Assembly: GCF_910592395.1 (NCBI RefSeq)
Contig: NC_088311.1
Coordinates: 15,690,501 to 15,754,500, forward strand
Length of the DNA stretch: 64,000 bases
DNA from: Lineus longissimus
Taxonomy: Eukaryota; Nemertea; Pilidiophora; Heteronemertea; Lineidae
Direction: 5' to 3'
Part shown: positions 21,085 to 32,867 of the stretch, in pieces
How the letters are laid out: each line of letters opens with the position of its first letter
Numbering within the stretch: position 1 is the first letter of the stretch
The notes under the pieces: generated by a model
Told to the model about the DNA's origin: nothing
Seen by the model: only the letters and a program-made list of their open reading frames with translations
Database searches by the model: none
Position numbers and translations under genes: made by a program

Positions 21085-21420
21085 CGGGAGTAACAAGAGG
21101 CCCGAGGGCCTGGCGCTCAGCTGAAATATATGAACATGGAAAGTACCCGATAGATCTCTTTCAACCTCAGTTTTGTCAATATATCAGGCAAACATACCAA
21201 AGTAAAGACTTTTAAATGATGACAAATATGCCACTTATTAGTCAAATCTAAGTGCCTGAGCCAGGCTGACCTTGAAAAGTAGGTCAAATAGAAAGCCCAT
21301 GTGATATCATGTAAAGGAGACTTATTGTACACCAACCATAAAAGTCATGTCACTCTGGATACAGCAAAGGCTTTAAGATAGAAAGAAAAAAACCAAGATG
21401 GCCGCCCACCAAATTATTCA
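21085..21420 (+). repeat. Dispersed repeat with GGCCC hairpin head
   Basis: Starts ACAAGAGGCCCGAGGGCCTG and continues GCGCTCAGCTG. The same head recurs at 54895 (one base changed), and related GGCC-hairpin/GCTCACC heads lie near 32870 and 62290. The body carries TGACCTTGAAAAGTAGGTCA at 21267-21286. The far boundary is not defined. Confidence 0.65.
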
Positions 21421-21680
21421 AAAAAGTAAAGACCGAAGCCGAGCACTCGGAAATGTTCATGATGTGCATTTTGGATCATCTACTGAATATACCCATTACC
21501 CCCAGTGCATGAATTGATAGACACCATAGGGTGCACATCGAGTGAGAGCATCCAGAGGTTAGTGTATAAAGCATTGGTAGTCTGAACCTAAAATTAAAGC
21601 CTAATCGATATAGTGCGGCGGCCAGTGATTGAATCGAGTTCAAAATTTTCATTCAAACATCCGATAAACTCAGCATTTAC
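21421..21680. other. No supported gene
   Basis: Unannotated spacer, possibly the tail of the preceding dispersed repeat. Confidence 0.4.
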
Positions 21681-21817
21681 CTGCTTGCCCCTGTTTTTCA
21701 CATGGCATCTGTGCGTTGCCTTTTCCATAGCCAGGATATTCCTAATGTATTCATCAAAATAGACACCAATAAAAACCAAGGCCAACGACACGGAAGACAC
21801 ATAACTCAGAATGCTGT
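21681..21817 (-). CDS. Candidate internal exon of a membrane protein
   Basis: On the minus strand a frame open for 45 codons ends at a donor-like CAG|GTAAAT (21681/21680). An acceptor-like TTTCTTTGAAG precedes it at 21818. The product has one clear hydrophobic segment (VSSVSLALVFIGVYF, about residues 6-20) followed by a charged, His/Lys/Arg-rich stretch (EKATHRCHVKNRGKQ). This would suit a transmembrane segment and an adjoining loop. The family is not recognised and the partner exons are not identified. Neighbouring minus-strand frames at 22092-22551 could belong to the same gene. Confidence 0.33.
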
Positions 21818-22091
21818 CTTCAAAGAAATATTGTAACTTTCATTTCTACCACATTACAACAGGCCATGACACACTGACTGGTATGTGTATGGCCTAGATA
21901 GCTCCGCGTGGAGTACGGGTATTTGATAGTTGGTATTATCAAGGGCAATATTACCCAGCTGTCGGCTGTTCAGTCACCGCCTATTCTACATAAGCAGTTA
22001 CCATCAACAAAATGCACCCCAAAAAAATTAAAATCTGACTGGATTATCACGCTTTTCTGATGTTGACTCCGATTTGACCCGAGTTAGCTCT

Positions 22092-22551
22092 TCATGCGTC
22101 GATCATTTCCATTTTGAACGATACAGTAAAGATGCTTCCTGGTGTCATGGTGTAGATATCGATTTTTCCAATGTCACACTGATGGCGCTTGATTCCCCCG
22201 CTACTGCGACGATATAATGGAAATGACGTTGCATCGTAATAGTGGGGTGACGCGAACTCGGATCTCTGCGTGCATTCACGAAGCTGGAAAGGTATTTCGC
22301 TGATCAACCATGAGAAGAACAAATATACCGCAGCAAAAAGTCGCCAATTCCTTTAAAGATAGATAAATAATTCCTCGGGTAAACCTGCTATAAGCACATA
22401 TGTAAAACGTCTGACCTGGGTAGAGTATGAACGACATAAAATTTTCAAAAATGGACATAGACTCGGAGTTATGGCAAATACTGGCCATATCGGAAATCCC
22501 ATGCTGCAAATCCGTTACAATCTCTGGAATAGTTTTGAAGGATTTTTTCAC
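22092..22551 (-). other. Possible decayed or split minus-strand coding region
   Basis: Two overlapping minus-strand frames (22551-22276 and 22322-22092) have protein-like composition. The second ends in a stop after a MTPGSIFTVSFKMEMIDA stretch and could be a terminal exon using TGGTTGATCAG (about 22312) as acceptor. The first contains a hydrophobic part (ELATFCCGIFVLLMV). No domain is recognised, and both-frame openness weakens the case. Confidence 0.2.
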
Positions 22552-22800
22552 TCCTCAAACCTGTGGCTAGACACCAAAATTGTTTGCCTAAGTTCAATAT
22601 GGACTAAGTTATAGCCAATAAATGAATTTGGGGTGCATGGTCGCGGCAAGCTTGGATTTCCTATGGTGCAATTCTCCGACAACCTCATTTATAGTCTTAA
22701 TTGATTCCTGGACACACAGAACCTGTTGCTAGAAACCAAAATATTCATCATGTGTCAAATAGCGAGATATAGCCAAAAATATGATAAGGCGGCCCTTTCC
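22552..22800. repeat. Diverged direct-repeat pair, about 162 bp apart
   Basis: GTGGCTAGACACCAAAATT (from 22563) and TTGCTAGAAACCAAAATAT (from 22726) start similar stretches, ending in TATAGCCAATAAAT and TATAGCCAAAAAT. This probably represents two units of a dispersed repeat family. Confidence 0.5.
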
Positions 22801-24215
22801 AACTCTACTTAAAGAGTGATGTGTGTATTATTTTTCCGATTGTGTGTGTCTGTTAATTCAGGGCTAATTGATCACTGTGATCCTGGTATCTTCTCTCATC
22901 TTCATGAAGCATCTAAAATGTGTTGGCAGTCTCGTAACGATGTAGTTACGCGACTTCGCGTTGGAGTCTAGATTTTGATTGCTAATTGACCTGGTATTCA
23001 AAGAGCTGGTACAACACATCTACTATTACAGTCCATTGACGTACTGACATTCAAGAAGAGTTTTCTACAGCAAAGCAGACATGAAATTAAGCCTAATATA
23101 GCTGGGAACTTGTTTTAAAGGTAGCCAGTTCACAAATTTCAAAACAAGGTACCTAGCCCCTTGTCTTCACTACAAAGTTTAAAAAACCACTCAAAACATA
23201 CAATATTAAAAATTTTTCAAGGTTTGATACCTCTTTTTAGGATATTTTCCTTTGAAGACAAGGCAAACCAAGCTTGAAAAGTAACTTTACTTGATATATA
23301 AGCTTTGTTATTGATATAAAGGCAAATAAATAAACGAAGTTAATCTTATGTTGACATATACATTGTGCTCATTGCATCTGATAACATTATATTCTTTTAT
23401 GCAAAATGACTACCTTTGTGCACTAAAACTGCAATATTTTTAAAGTTTCATGCATTTCATTCAAAGTCATGACATTTTCCTGTTTTCCAAGTTTTCTCTG
23501 ATGAGAATAACTGCAGGTATTGAATTGAAATATGCTGAGCATGTTGTTTGTCACCTTGCAGAGGCCACTCTTAGTCAGGCCAAGCCTTTTTTATAGCGAC
23601 AATCTGTACAACTCTTTGTATGCGGCCTTTAAATTCAGAAATGATCAGTCCTGATTTCCTCTACTCAACAATTTCACAATAAGCATACTACCGATGTCAC
23701 ATTACTGGTGTCAGTTCAATGAAGTGCAAAGCCAATGATCACTAGGCCTATTTGTGTTGGTAAACACATCAGAAAGCAGCTCGTGTATCAGATAATTAAT
23801 GTGCAGCCATGTGACCGTCATAGTAATGAAGTGGGCTGGTCTTTTGAAGTGATGTCTACAGTCCGATTTTACCGTATATTTGTGTACATTAATTTTGAGT
23901 CATCTCACAATTGAATATGTGCCTGACACAAGTTGGCTATTGATTACAACCTAATTATGGATTTTTATAACAAATTGCAAACTGATCAGTGAGGGTAAGC
24001 ATCTTAATTGCGATTTGATTTTTGTTTTGTTTGGCAATTCGCAGCATATCAAAATATACACATATACCTGAACTGTTAGATCGTTCACATCAATATATTG
24101 TCAACAATTCATACCATATGTATTTGTTACCTGATAAATCATATGTACCGCATGATTGTGCAGAATATATTTTTCGTTGAATTTTTGGTCGTTCTATCAT
24201 TGTTTTGCACCTCAG
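22801..24215. other. No supported gene
   Basis: AT-rich DNA without ORFs above 60 codons. No terminal repeats or tandem arrays were noted. Confidence 0.55.
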
Positions 24216-24357
24216 CTCAGTTTTAAAATGGGCTTCATCATGGCTTCCCGTTAATTGCAAAGGAGAGCTGTGGGATGAAAAGAAAATTTGCAGTGACGAG
24301 ACTCCTTATTTAAAAGACTCTGGTCTAAATAAAGATTTTTGGACCTCCTTAACCAAG
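24216..24357 (+). CDS. Candidate internal exon
   Basis: The acceptor TTGTTTTGCACCTCAG ends at 24215 and the donor AACCAAG|GTACAG is at 24357/24358. The 142 bp between gives one base plus 47 uninterrupted codons, with four Trp and a paired-Cys-like spacing (NCKGELWDEKKICSDE). Composition resembles an extracellular or secreted domain fragment, but the family is not recognised. No flanking exon could be matched in phase within a few kilobases. Confidence 0.35.
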
Positions 24358-27300
24358 GTACAGGACAATTTGTGTCATGACTTCGAGCGAAATACAATAT
24401 GAAGCTAGAGACAGCAGAGCCATATAATAGAAAACTACATCATGCACCAGAAATATTTCTTCATAATAACCAACCCAGTTAAAAGACCGAAGAATTATAC
24501 CATAAAATGCAAACCATTAACTGATAGTGGTGTACATTTTTCTTAACATATTCCAGCTCAACAATTCACTGTGAGAGATGAAAAGATGATCAGTGTTTGA
24601 AAGCCTGCTGAATGTCATATGCAGTATTCTGACAGTGACCATTATGTTCAGCCTGGAATAATTTGGATATTGTAGCCATAATTGTAACGATTTCAGCAAT
24701 CCTTGCAAATAAAAAGAAGTTAGAATAGCTAAGCCTTAACTTTGTGTTCACTTCCCAATTCTTTTGTTGCTTAGAAATATTTTGAGCTGTAAACTGTCTC
24801 AACATTGCCATGACCATGACTGTAAGGATTATCTGACATGTAAGAGCCTTGTATTACCATGAAACTTACATAATATTAGTTTGATGGTATTACCAACTCA
24901 GCAAAAAAATGCACCTGTCATGCCTTAATGAGAGTCGTCTACGATGGGGTCCTCAAGGGCTGCTAAAATAAGGATATTACTATTGATCCAACATTCACTA
25001 TCGATATAGACGCCTCTCTATAGAGACTTACGTTGTCTTTCTGACCATGAAATTTGCTCAAATTATTTTCACAACCAAGGCCGATCGAGAGGCATTTTTT
25101 TCTAAAACCAGCACAGAGGTGGAAACTCACCATCTCCGAATTTGTTTATATTCCGATTAACCCTTTCCCTACTGAGTTGGCAACACCCAATTTTTGGGGT
25201 CATTTTACAATTTTTCATTTTGAGCAGAACTGTTGGCCCATGGTTTTTAGACTTGCGTGGCACTTCCATCTCCAACAATAAACGTTATGGGCACGTGTTT
25301 CTGCTTAACACTAGCGCCATTTGGATTACCGATAAACATTAATTATGCCCTCAACATTATTTGACCCTGAACCAAGCCAATTTCCGGCAGAATCGCTCCC
25401 AAGGAAAAAAGTTAATTAAAGATGCTACTTTGATATCATAACTTTTAATATAAACTACAAACTTTTTTGGCAACCCATAGGGAATGTCATATTTAACCCT
25501 TTTTAGACTATAAGGTGTTACCATGTATTGGCATGACACTAAATTTACATGTAATATACAGCACAGTCGATTTATGCACAATATCAGTTGTCTAGACTCT
25601 TTTTACCGATACCTATGAATTTCTTCCGGGATGAACACTTCTGGGACCCTGTCTGGCTACTGAGATAAACAACATCTGTGTTCTGTCATTATAATAAGGC
25701 CTAACAATAGATTGAATCTCAAAATGACTGTCTTGGGGCTATCAGCGTCCCCATGATAGTCATCGTGAATAGTGAAAGTGATGTGGTGGTGCCAATGAAT
25801 ATTGCACTCCTGGTCAATTCTCGGATTCATGACTTGCTTCATGAATCGGGTAGGCTAAAATGTGAGTTATTTCTGGTGCACATCATAAAACAGAGCAGGC
25901 AAATCTCAAATAGAATTCCATTAAATGTAGAATGAGGGAAAATATTCACCGATGAGTGCCTCGTCAAATGACCATGCTTTCCATTTTGAAGAGCCTCTAC
26001 GTTTAGGGGTAGACTGAGACGGTGGTGGAACAGACTGGAGGTAGAAATCAACATGCAGCTTATCATTCAGGACACATAGAGAAGGGGGGGGGGATGGGGC
26101 GATTAGAAATCATGGATTGTTCTAGGACTGGCAGGCTAACCTACAAAGGACTGGCATAGTAATTTATCAAAGTAAGTATTCTAGCCATATGACAGATTAA
26201 TGCTAATCAAAATCATGTAGCACAGGCACATGTAAAGAAGAGCTCAATAGCCCCCCCCCCCCCCACACACACCAAGATGAACGTCTGGAAGCTGGGTTTT
26301 GTATCATTGGATTGCACTGCCTGGCTCCTATGAACCTCGCCTCCAGTTCAAGACGAATAGTATATTTGATTTGGTAACCTCATCACGTGGCCAAACAATC
26401 AACCAAAGTTTTTAGCCTTGACCTCAATAACTTGCACAATAACACGAGACGACTGAGATGCCGTTGACATACTTCCTCAATTATTGTGTAATGGGCCGGG
26501 ACCTTATCGAATTCACGGAACGGAATGAACTGGAATGGCTGGGACGTCAAACGTTCGAGGCAGTTGATGATGTGACCGTACCTATCCTAACGCGACTTAC
26601 TGATAACAGATTTCCACACTTCGATTTGTCGATGAGCTGAATGCACACATTATTAATGGTGGTGCAGTGCTTAGTTGTGGTTATTGGTTCGATTCTGTGG
26701 GATATTTTTTAATCCTGCACATGTGGGGTGCGCAACGCTTTCAACAAGTTCTTCAGGGCAACTGCGATGGGAAATCGAGATATACTGCTAGATTTTTTCC
26801 GCTCCACTCAGTGATAAATGCCCAAATGTCAGCCTCATCGCCTTCCACGGTCATAACCCTGGGCCGACCGAATCGAAACTTCGATAGCGATAGTGGCCCT
26901 AACAACGCGTATCAACGAGTAGTGTGCCAGCGCTTGTAAAATGGACGAATCCAAACGCTGTTACCGCGCTGATTTGATATGCCACTTGTAAGCTATTGGT
27001 ATGGTAGGCTATCGTAATGGTAGGCCCCCTTCTTGGACCGAGGTTGGTCTATCAATATCGCTTGCCAGGAAATCTTTTACCCAGTGTGGGTATTCAGTCG
27101 TGTCAGCAAATCACTGTCCGCTATGGTTACCATAGTGGCTAACAGACGACAGCAAAAAGATTGAAAGCACTGGTAGATTCAACCGCGAATATTTCTTGTT
27201 ATATGGCACTCGAAGTGGATTTGCTGATTGGTATGTCTAGATGATAGCTTAAACACACCGGTTAATAGGTTTATATTGATGAAGCTGTCCTGAAATCGTA

Positions 27301-28596
27301 GGTCAATAAGTGTTTTGTAGAACAATGTTTCTTTTACCGAATCTCATGTTTCTAAGTTTATGCCCGCCATTTGACCATCCGAGGGAACGTAATATTGAAA
27401 GTTGTAGAAAGGTGCAAAGGCCAAATGCGGACGAAACTCTACCGTCTTTTACTCTTTACCATGATTTAATGAGAACAACGACGGATCTTTCTTAGATAGC
27501 AAGAACACTACGTTGTGATTTGCTTTTAGAGTGGAACTTGCTTTTTACCATTGATAACGACCATCTAAAGATTTTTGGATTTAGAAACTTATGACTGAAT
27601 GTACAAATTTACGAAAGGATTATATACACGTAGGAGAACTATGATTATGCACTTTATAACATGACCTGCCACTTAAGTTTACGTTAGAAGTATGCGGCAA
27701 TATGGCCCGAGCATGCACATACCAGTATTACTATGTTTATTGCACAAGCAGAAAAACGGAATACTGACTTTATATCACCTTATCAACAGAAGTGAAGTCC
27801 TACCACATGAGACCGACGAGAGAAGCTAACAGAAGTTAGCTTCTGGTGAGTATCTAAATGTTGGAACAAACGCTTTATTGCAAATGCAGCTGAAAATTTC
27901 ACGGTGTATTAGAATGAAAAAGCGGTACGTAGATTTTTATTGATCTTATTCAGTTTTTCGCAACATCAATTAGCATTTTGAATGGTTGTACTGCTATGAA
28001 TTGTAGCCTAACTGGTTGAGTTTCAATTAGAGATTCATTTGTATCACAATAAGTTTCTCTCTCAATCCAGTAGTTATTTGACATAACCTTTCATGGAATT
28101 ACTACGATACGAGGATAATTAATCTTCACAAGGACACTATAATACATGTAGCTTTAACGACACTGTAATTTGAGAACATTATAAACCAAGGCGAATATCC
28201 ATTCCTGTTTTGAGCCAATTAAAACTGTTCAAGAGCCAAAACTCTTCTCGTTTTAAATCATGGTCTGCACCATGTGCACGAACTAACCAAATCACACTTT
28301 GATTTTCCACACGCTACAAAAATAGAAATGTATAAAAATACCAACAACACTTCATTTGAGGAGGAAATATTTTCGACAAACACTTGAATACCCTGTTACA
28401 ATAGTTCTTGATTTAAAAAAAAAATTAACATAAGGACAACAAGTCCAGCCATAACACGCATGAGCGATTTCATTACATTCAGATTCAATGGGTGGCCAAT
28501 TCAAGCAGTGGCAGTAAGACCGCCTCACCACGCTGCTTTTACTTAGCCGGATGAAGACCTTTTTCAGTTCGGAAAAAAACAAGTAGCAAATACCCG
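24358..28596. other. No supported gene; low-complexity tracts
   Basis: Contains a G-run at about 26082-26092 and a C-run followed by CA repeats at about 26250-26272. A 60-codon frame (26458-26640, +) and a 90-codon frame (26667-26939, +) have no recognised domain or splice support. The rest is AT-rich and featureless to me. Confidence 0.5.
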
Positions 28597-28704
28597 TACT
28601 CTGCACAGTGTTGCAGCGAGCGGTCTGTTCAGAATTTGGGTGTGGCCATGTACTCTGCACGGTGTTGAGGCGAGCGGCATGTTATGAATTCGGGTGTGGC
28701 CATG
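28597..28704. repeat. 54 bp tandem duplication
   Basis: Two adjacent 54 bp units begin TACTCTGCAC(A/G)GTGTTG and end GGGTGTGGCCATG, with about 6-7 differences between them. Confidence 0.9.
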
Positions 28705-28952
28705 TTGGGCTTACGCTTGCCAGTTGAAGAGTCGTTGTCTGTTGAAGGTGTTGTTGAGTTGAAATGTCTTAGGAAGTGATGTATGCATTTAGTTGATCAC
28801 AGGGTTTCTTTAAAGACAACATTCCTTTTTATTGTTCTTTCGTTTCGCACTCCTTGGTGTTGGTTGTGTCGACTTGGACGTATATGTGTTGAATGTCCTG
28901 GCTCTGGAGGAAGCCACATTGGTACAGTTGGCCATGGGAAAAAACAGGCGCC

Positions 28953-29038
28953 GGGGGGGGGGGGCACCTGTATACTATATCCGCCAGCCCTCTAGCTGGA
29001 AGGCCAGTTGTGTGTGCGTGTGTGGGGGGGGGGGGGGT
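28953..29038. repeat. Poly-G tracts with TG repeat
   Basis: G-runs at about 28954-28965 and about 29023-29037, the second preceded by a GTGTGTGCGTGTG tract. Such runs are length-unstable and may contain assembly errors. Confidence 0.8.
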
Positions 29039-29596
29039 TAGTTAGATCTAATTTGCAAGCGTTGAGTGGTTGGAGGCTGTATGAGGAGTGGTTATTATGC
29101 GTCATGGATCAGGTTCTATTGTCGGACACTAAACAAAGGGAAACTACATGTGGTGAGTACAGTAGTCGGATGGAAGAAATCACACGCTAAAGTGACCATT
29201 GACTCCAGAAGTCATGGTAGGAACTTTATGTGCACATCGCAGACACTGGAATGAACACTGCATTTCTAGTGTGTCGAGGCATTAAATTATTTTAGATACC
29301 TTGTAAACTGTATGAAACTGTCCTTAGAAAAGCACCGAACTGTGGAACAGCTGAGGAAAGGTTCCGATGGTACCGTAACGGGGGTTTCATCTTCATCTCG
29401 CAGATGGCAGAACTGTCCTTTAGATGGTAAACACCGAAAAACTATATTTTGCGCTGAAAATATGGATTCAACACATAACTGAAGTTCTCCGCATGGCCAA
29501 CCTACTTCGGATTTCCAAAAATCAGCAAATTCTACCCAGCGGTTAATGAGGAGATATAGCAAATTACGCCAAACACGGGTCTAGTAATATAAACTA

Positions 29597-29600
29597 TAAC

Positions 29601-29631
<31 letters not shown>

Positions 29632-29632
29632 C
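29597..29632. repeat. (AAT)n microsatellite with GAT variants
   Basis: A run of AAT units ends in ATAATGATAATGATA. It abuts a dispersed repeat beginning GGAAGGGGGACGAGTCAAGT at about 29634. Confidence 0.85.
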
Positions 29633-29633
29633 T

Positions 29634-29700
29634 GGAAGGGGGACGAGTCAAGTCACACTTAGGGATGTTGTATCGCCCTGATATTTGGCACGATATATCG
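29634..29700 (+). repeat. Dispersed repeat, related to 59150-59215
   Basis: GGAAGGGGGACGAGTCAAGT and the following CACACTTAGG..GTTG.ATCGCC stretch match the reverse complement of about 59150-59210. Both copies lie beside an AT-rich microsatellite at the same end, so this is the 3' end of one repeat family in two orientations. Confidence 0.7.
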
Positions 29701-30231
29701 TGATGCAACTTTTGTTTATTTTCGAAAATTCATTTCAGAGGAGCAGTATTGAGGAATTTTTAATCGGACACTATCAATTCTCTTCACCACGCACAGAAGT
29801 CAAGCTATTGCTTCTTAGTTATCAGTTACCAGCACCACAGGTGCCTGTGGGGTTAGGGATAGGCCTAGGGTTGGGTAAGATAGGGGTAAACGAAATCAAA
29901 GCTTCCATGATATAATACAAACAAGGTAAGCAACAGTGCATGCATTACATGTGCCCATATGACGACTCCGACCTTTATACTCGAAAACCGCAATCCTCCT
30001 AACATATGATGAGAAATCAAAGAAGTTTTCTTTGAGAATTCGCGATTTCCTTCAAATTTTACTATCATGCATATCAGAACGAGGCTTCCCTGGCTTCCGA
30101 TCCTGTTGTTTCCCTCGAGCCTTGCAAACCAATCAATCAGCTTTTCCCTCGGAAAAAAATCTGGTTTTCCCTTACTGATATCACGGCCTGCGTATGCCAA
30201 GCAGGATCGAAAATCAGTGAAGCTTCTAACC

Positions 30232-31163
30232 ATGGAGCCCTCGAAGACTCAATCTAGGTATGTCTGTTACACTGTGTGTTGCAAAAATGTATTTCATTTC
30301 CTAACATAAGGATGACATTAGAATATGCAACTGGCACAACACATCAAGACGAACACTGATCCACACTGACAAAACTACGGATGTACGACCTTTCGAGAGT
30401 ACGGATCAACGATGTTAAAACACGTAAAATATCGTTATAGTGCACCATTCGAAGTCAACGTATTTTCACTGTTTAGACAACGGTGTTTTGTCCAGCTAAA
30501 AGAAAAAACCTCTAAATGCGATTTATAGACTCTCGTTTTTCATGGTTTATCTGTCCACTAAATGTGTATCTTTTGCAGAACAGTAGTGTCGTTAGTCAGT
30601 TTAATTTTGGTGATGACCCGGGTGCAGCAACAAGGCTTCTCTACTTGAGTCAGTTGCTTTATGGTTAGCATGCTGCCATTTAATCACACCCTTTTGGTTA
30701 CCTTAAAGAGTCATATTCACCCTAAAATCCAGTGTTTTTCCAGGCTCCCAAGTCACCAAGAGGCGGAGCGTATTGAAAGCCACTGGTTATACCAAGGTGT
30801 GTCTTTTTAAGTTTCGCTACTATGCTACTCATTTCCAGACAATATTTCGACTTCTTCCAGGGTTTTTTTCGTCCGACAGTTAATTGATGACTGAAAATCT
30901 GTTATTTCAGTAACTTGTGACTGACACCCTGCATAATGTTTTATATTACACCAACGTTATATACTAGTATTCAATATGATATTTGCATTTAATATATCAT
31001 TCGGTGGAATACTGCTGAACAAATTTGACTTTGTTTTGAAATAGGTAGTTGATCCTCATGCATGCGTTTATGTTCGTGCTTTACGCATAGATCAACGTAC
31101 ATGGATACGGATTGACCAGCGTACACTTTCGTTTGTTCAGATTCTGAAGCTGATACCTCATAG
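30232..31163 (+). CDS. Candidate short spliced gene, about 33 codons
   Basis: An ATG in a good initiation context (AACCATGG) at 30232 begins 8 codons, MEPSKTQS, then AG|GTATGT at 30257/30258. An intron of 486 bp ends in GTGTTTTTCCAG at 30743. Exon 2 (30744-30796, 53 bp) is open in the phase required, completes an Arg codon and adds 17 codons ending HWLYQ, then G|GTGTGT. A pyrimidine-rich acceptor, TTTCGTTTGTTCAG, at 31140 allows exon 3 to complete an Asp codon and stop at 31161-31163. All three phases agree. The product would be acidic/polar with no recognised domain. Alternative downstream exons are possible, and chance agreement cannot be excluded. Confidence 0.28.
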
Positions 31164-31784
31164 ACTAGGTGCTAGATCGGCAATCGATGATACAGTTCAG
31201 CATGCACACACATGCACGGTGTAAATCATGGAGGCTGTAAGTCAATGAATACACTTCTTATTTGTGAGAAGTCTACAAATCAACAAATTTTCGATGTTAA
31301 AGCAGTGTATTCGGTTCATTCGTGAATATTGTCTCACAGAGTGTGTTTTCGGATATGTACTCTCACAAATGTAGGCAGGAAATATAATAAAAAAAGATGC
31401 AGGAAGAACGAATAATTTACATACATTTGGGCAATATCGAAATCTTGCTGTACACTAATTTTATTCGGAAGGAGATAGACCATTTCTACGCACGGAATAA
31501 ATCGTGTACGTTTACCACCGTGCTAATGCTACAAATAAACTGAAAGACGATTTGTCCTTCAGGGTCAATGGGGAAGGGGGCATGCTCATGGCTGGCATTC
31601 AACTTACAGGAACTATAACAGCTCCTACGCTCTGCGTACTTGGTCGGCGGTTGGCGGGAATATTCAAACTTTTGTCGTCCTAGTTAGAAAATAGATAACA
31701 TTACAAAGGTCAGGGGAAGTCAGTGAGCCGTGACTCAAACTGGAATCAAACAAGAAAATATATAATCAGAATAAATGAAATGTC
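31164..31784. other. No supported gene
   Basis: AT-rich. An AATAAA string occurs near 31533 and could serve the upstream candidate gene, but nothing else supports it. Confidence 0.4.
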
Positions 31785-32690
31785 CTGGGGTCATTGTGCT
31801 CACCTGGGAATGATTGAGTGGTAGATGAATTGATACACGGAGGTTAAATTGACTTTTTGATATGACAAAATATGGCTATATCAATGAAACTTTTAGAAAT
31901 CGACCTTTGTGAAATTGATAAATACGTCAAAGTTAGGTCACAATTGACCTAAATTGGGTCAACTTGTACAGGTGCCCAATAGGAGTCTGCATATAAAATT
32001 TGAAGAATCTGTGACAAATAGTAGTGAAACGTATCACCTTTAGTGAAATTTTAGAGTTTGACCTTTGTGACCTTGGAAACTAGGTCAAGGTCAAAATTTT
32101 ATAAGCACGATGTGAAGCTTGATCATATCAATCAATGCTGCACATTTGAGTATTACACATTGAAGGTTTCTTGGTATATGACCGACATTGAGTTTCATGA
32201 CCTGACCTACTTTCACATGAAAAGTAGGTCCCATTGACCTTAGCTTTGTCAATATGTAAATATGCCAAACAGGTGTCTCCATTTCAAGTTTGAGGACTCT
32301 CGGACAATCAATGACAAAACGTGCCACCTTTGTTAAAAGTTTGACATCTTTGACCTTCAGAAGTAGGTCAAATCAAAAACCTGTATACTATGTCATGTAG
32401 TCTTATTAGAAGTATTGAGAGTAAACATTTAATCGTTCTAGCTATCAGCGTTCATGAGATATTGACAGAATAAGGTTTTAAAAATTGGCCACCTGGAGAT
32501 CAGAAAGTATGTCAAACGGCGATGATTTTTTGTGTGTCAAATCATGTGGGCATAAGACATCCTCACCATAAGTTTCAACTTTCTAGACTCAATAGTGAGC
32601 AAATGCGCCACCATTGTTGATGGACGGACGGGGCAGCGGCCCGACGACAGACCGACGACGGACAAGACGAGCTTCCCCAGGTGTGCCAAA
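31785..32690 (+). repeat. Dispersed repeat ending in GACGGAC string
   Basis: Begins near a TGTGCTCACCTGGG word and ends in a GATGGACGGACGGGG / CGACGACGGACAAGACGAGC string at about 32620-32670. The body contains repeated TGACCT and AGGTCA half-words, including TGACCTTGGAAACTAGGTCA (32068-32087) and TGACCTTCAGAAGTAGGTCA (32351-32370). I know no coding function for this family. Confidence 0.6.
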
Positions 32691-32867
32691 TATGACGCTG
32701 TAAAATATACATTTTGTTGATTTTTGCATGTTTTTGCAAAAAAACTATCTGGTCTTCATCCTTACCCAGTGCAACTAGAGCTCAAATACTGGGATAAAAC
32801 CTCAGTCCACTGTCAAATTGGAAAACACAAACGACCAACAATACACCATATTATGTATTGGAATAAA

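Noticed and set aside
25160-25200. TTAACCCTTTCCCTACTGAG as a piggyBac-type terminus
   Set aside because: No inverted partner with TTAA was found within a plausible distance downstream.
26683-26695. GGTTCGATTC, a possible tRNA B-box
   Set aside because: No A-box at the right distance and no cloverleaf pairing around it.
26458-26939. Two plus-strand frames of 60 and 90 codons
   Set aside because: Composition is only mildly protein-like. No domain, no matched splice sites and no neighbour support a gene.
28352-28660. 102-codon minus-strand frame
   Set aside because: It overlaps the 54 bp tandem duplication and has no recognisable domain or splice context.
29287-29562. 91-codon minus-strand frame
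   Set aside because: No domain, no initiation or splice context, and it borders an AAT microsatellite.
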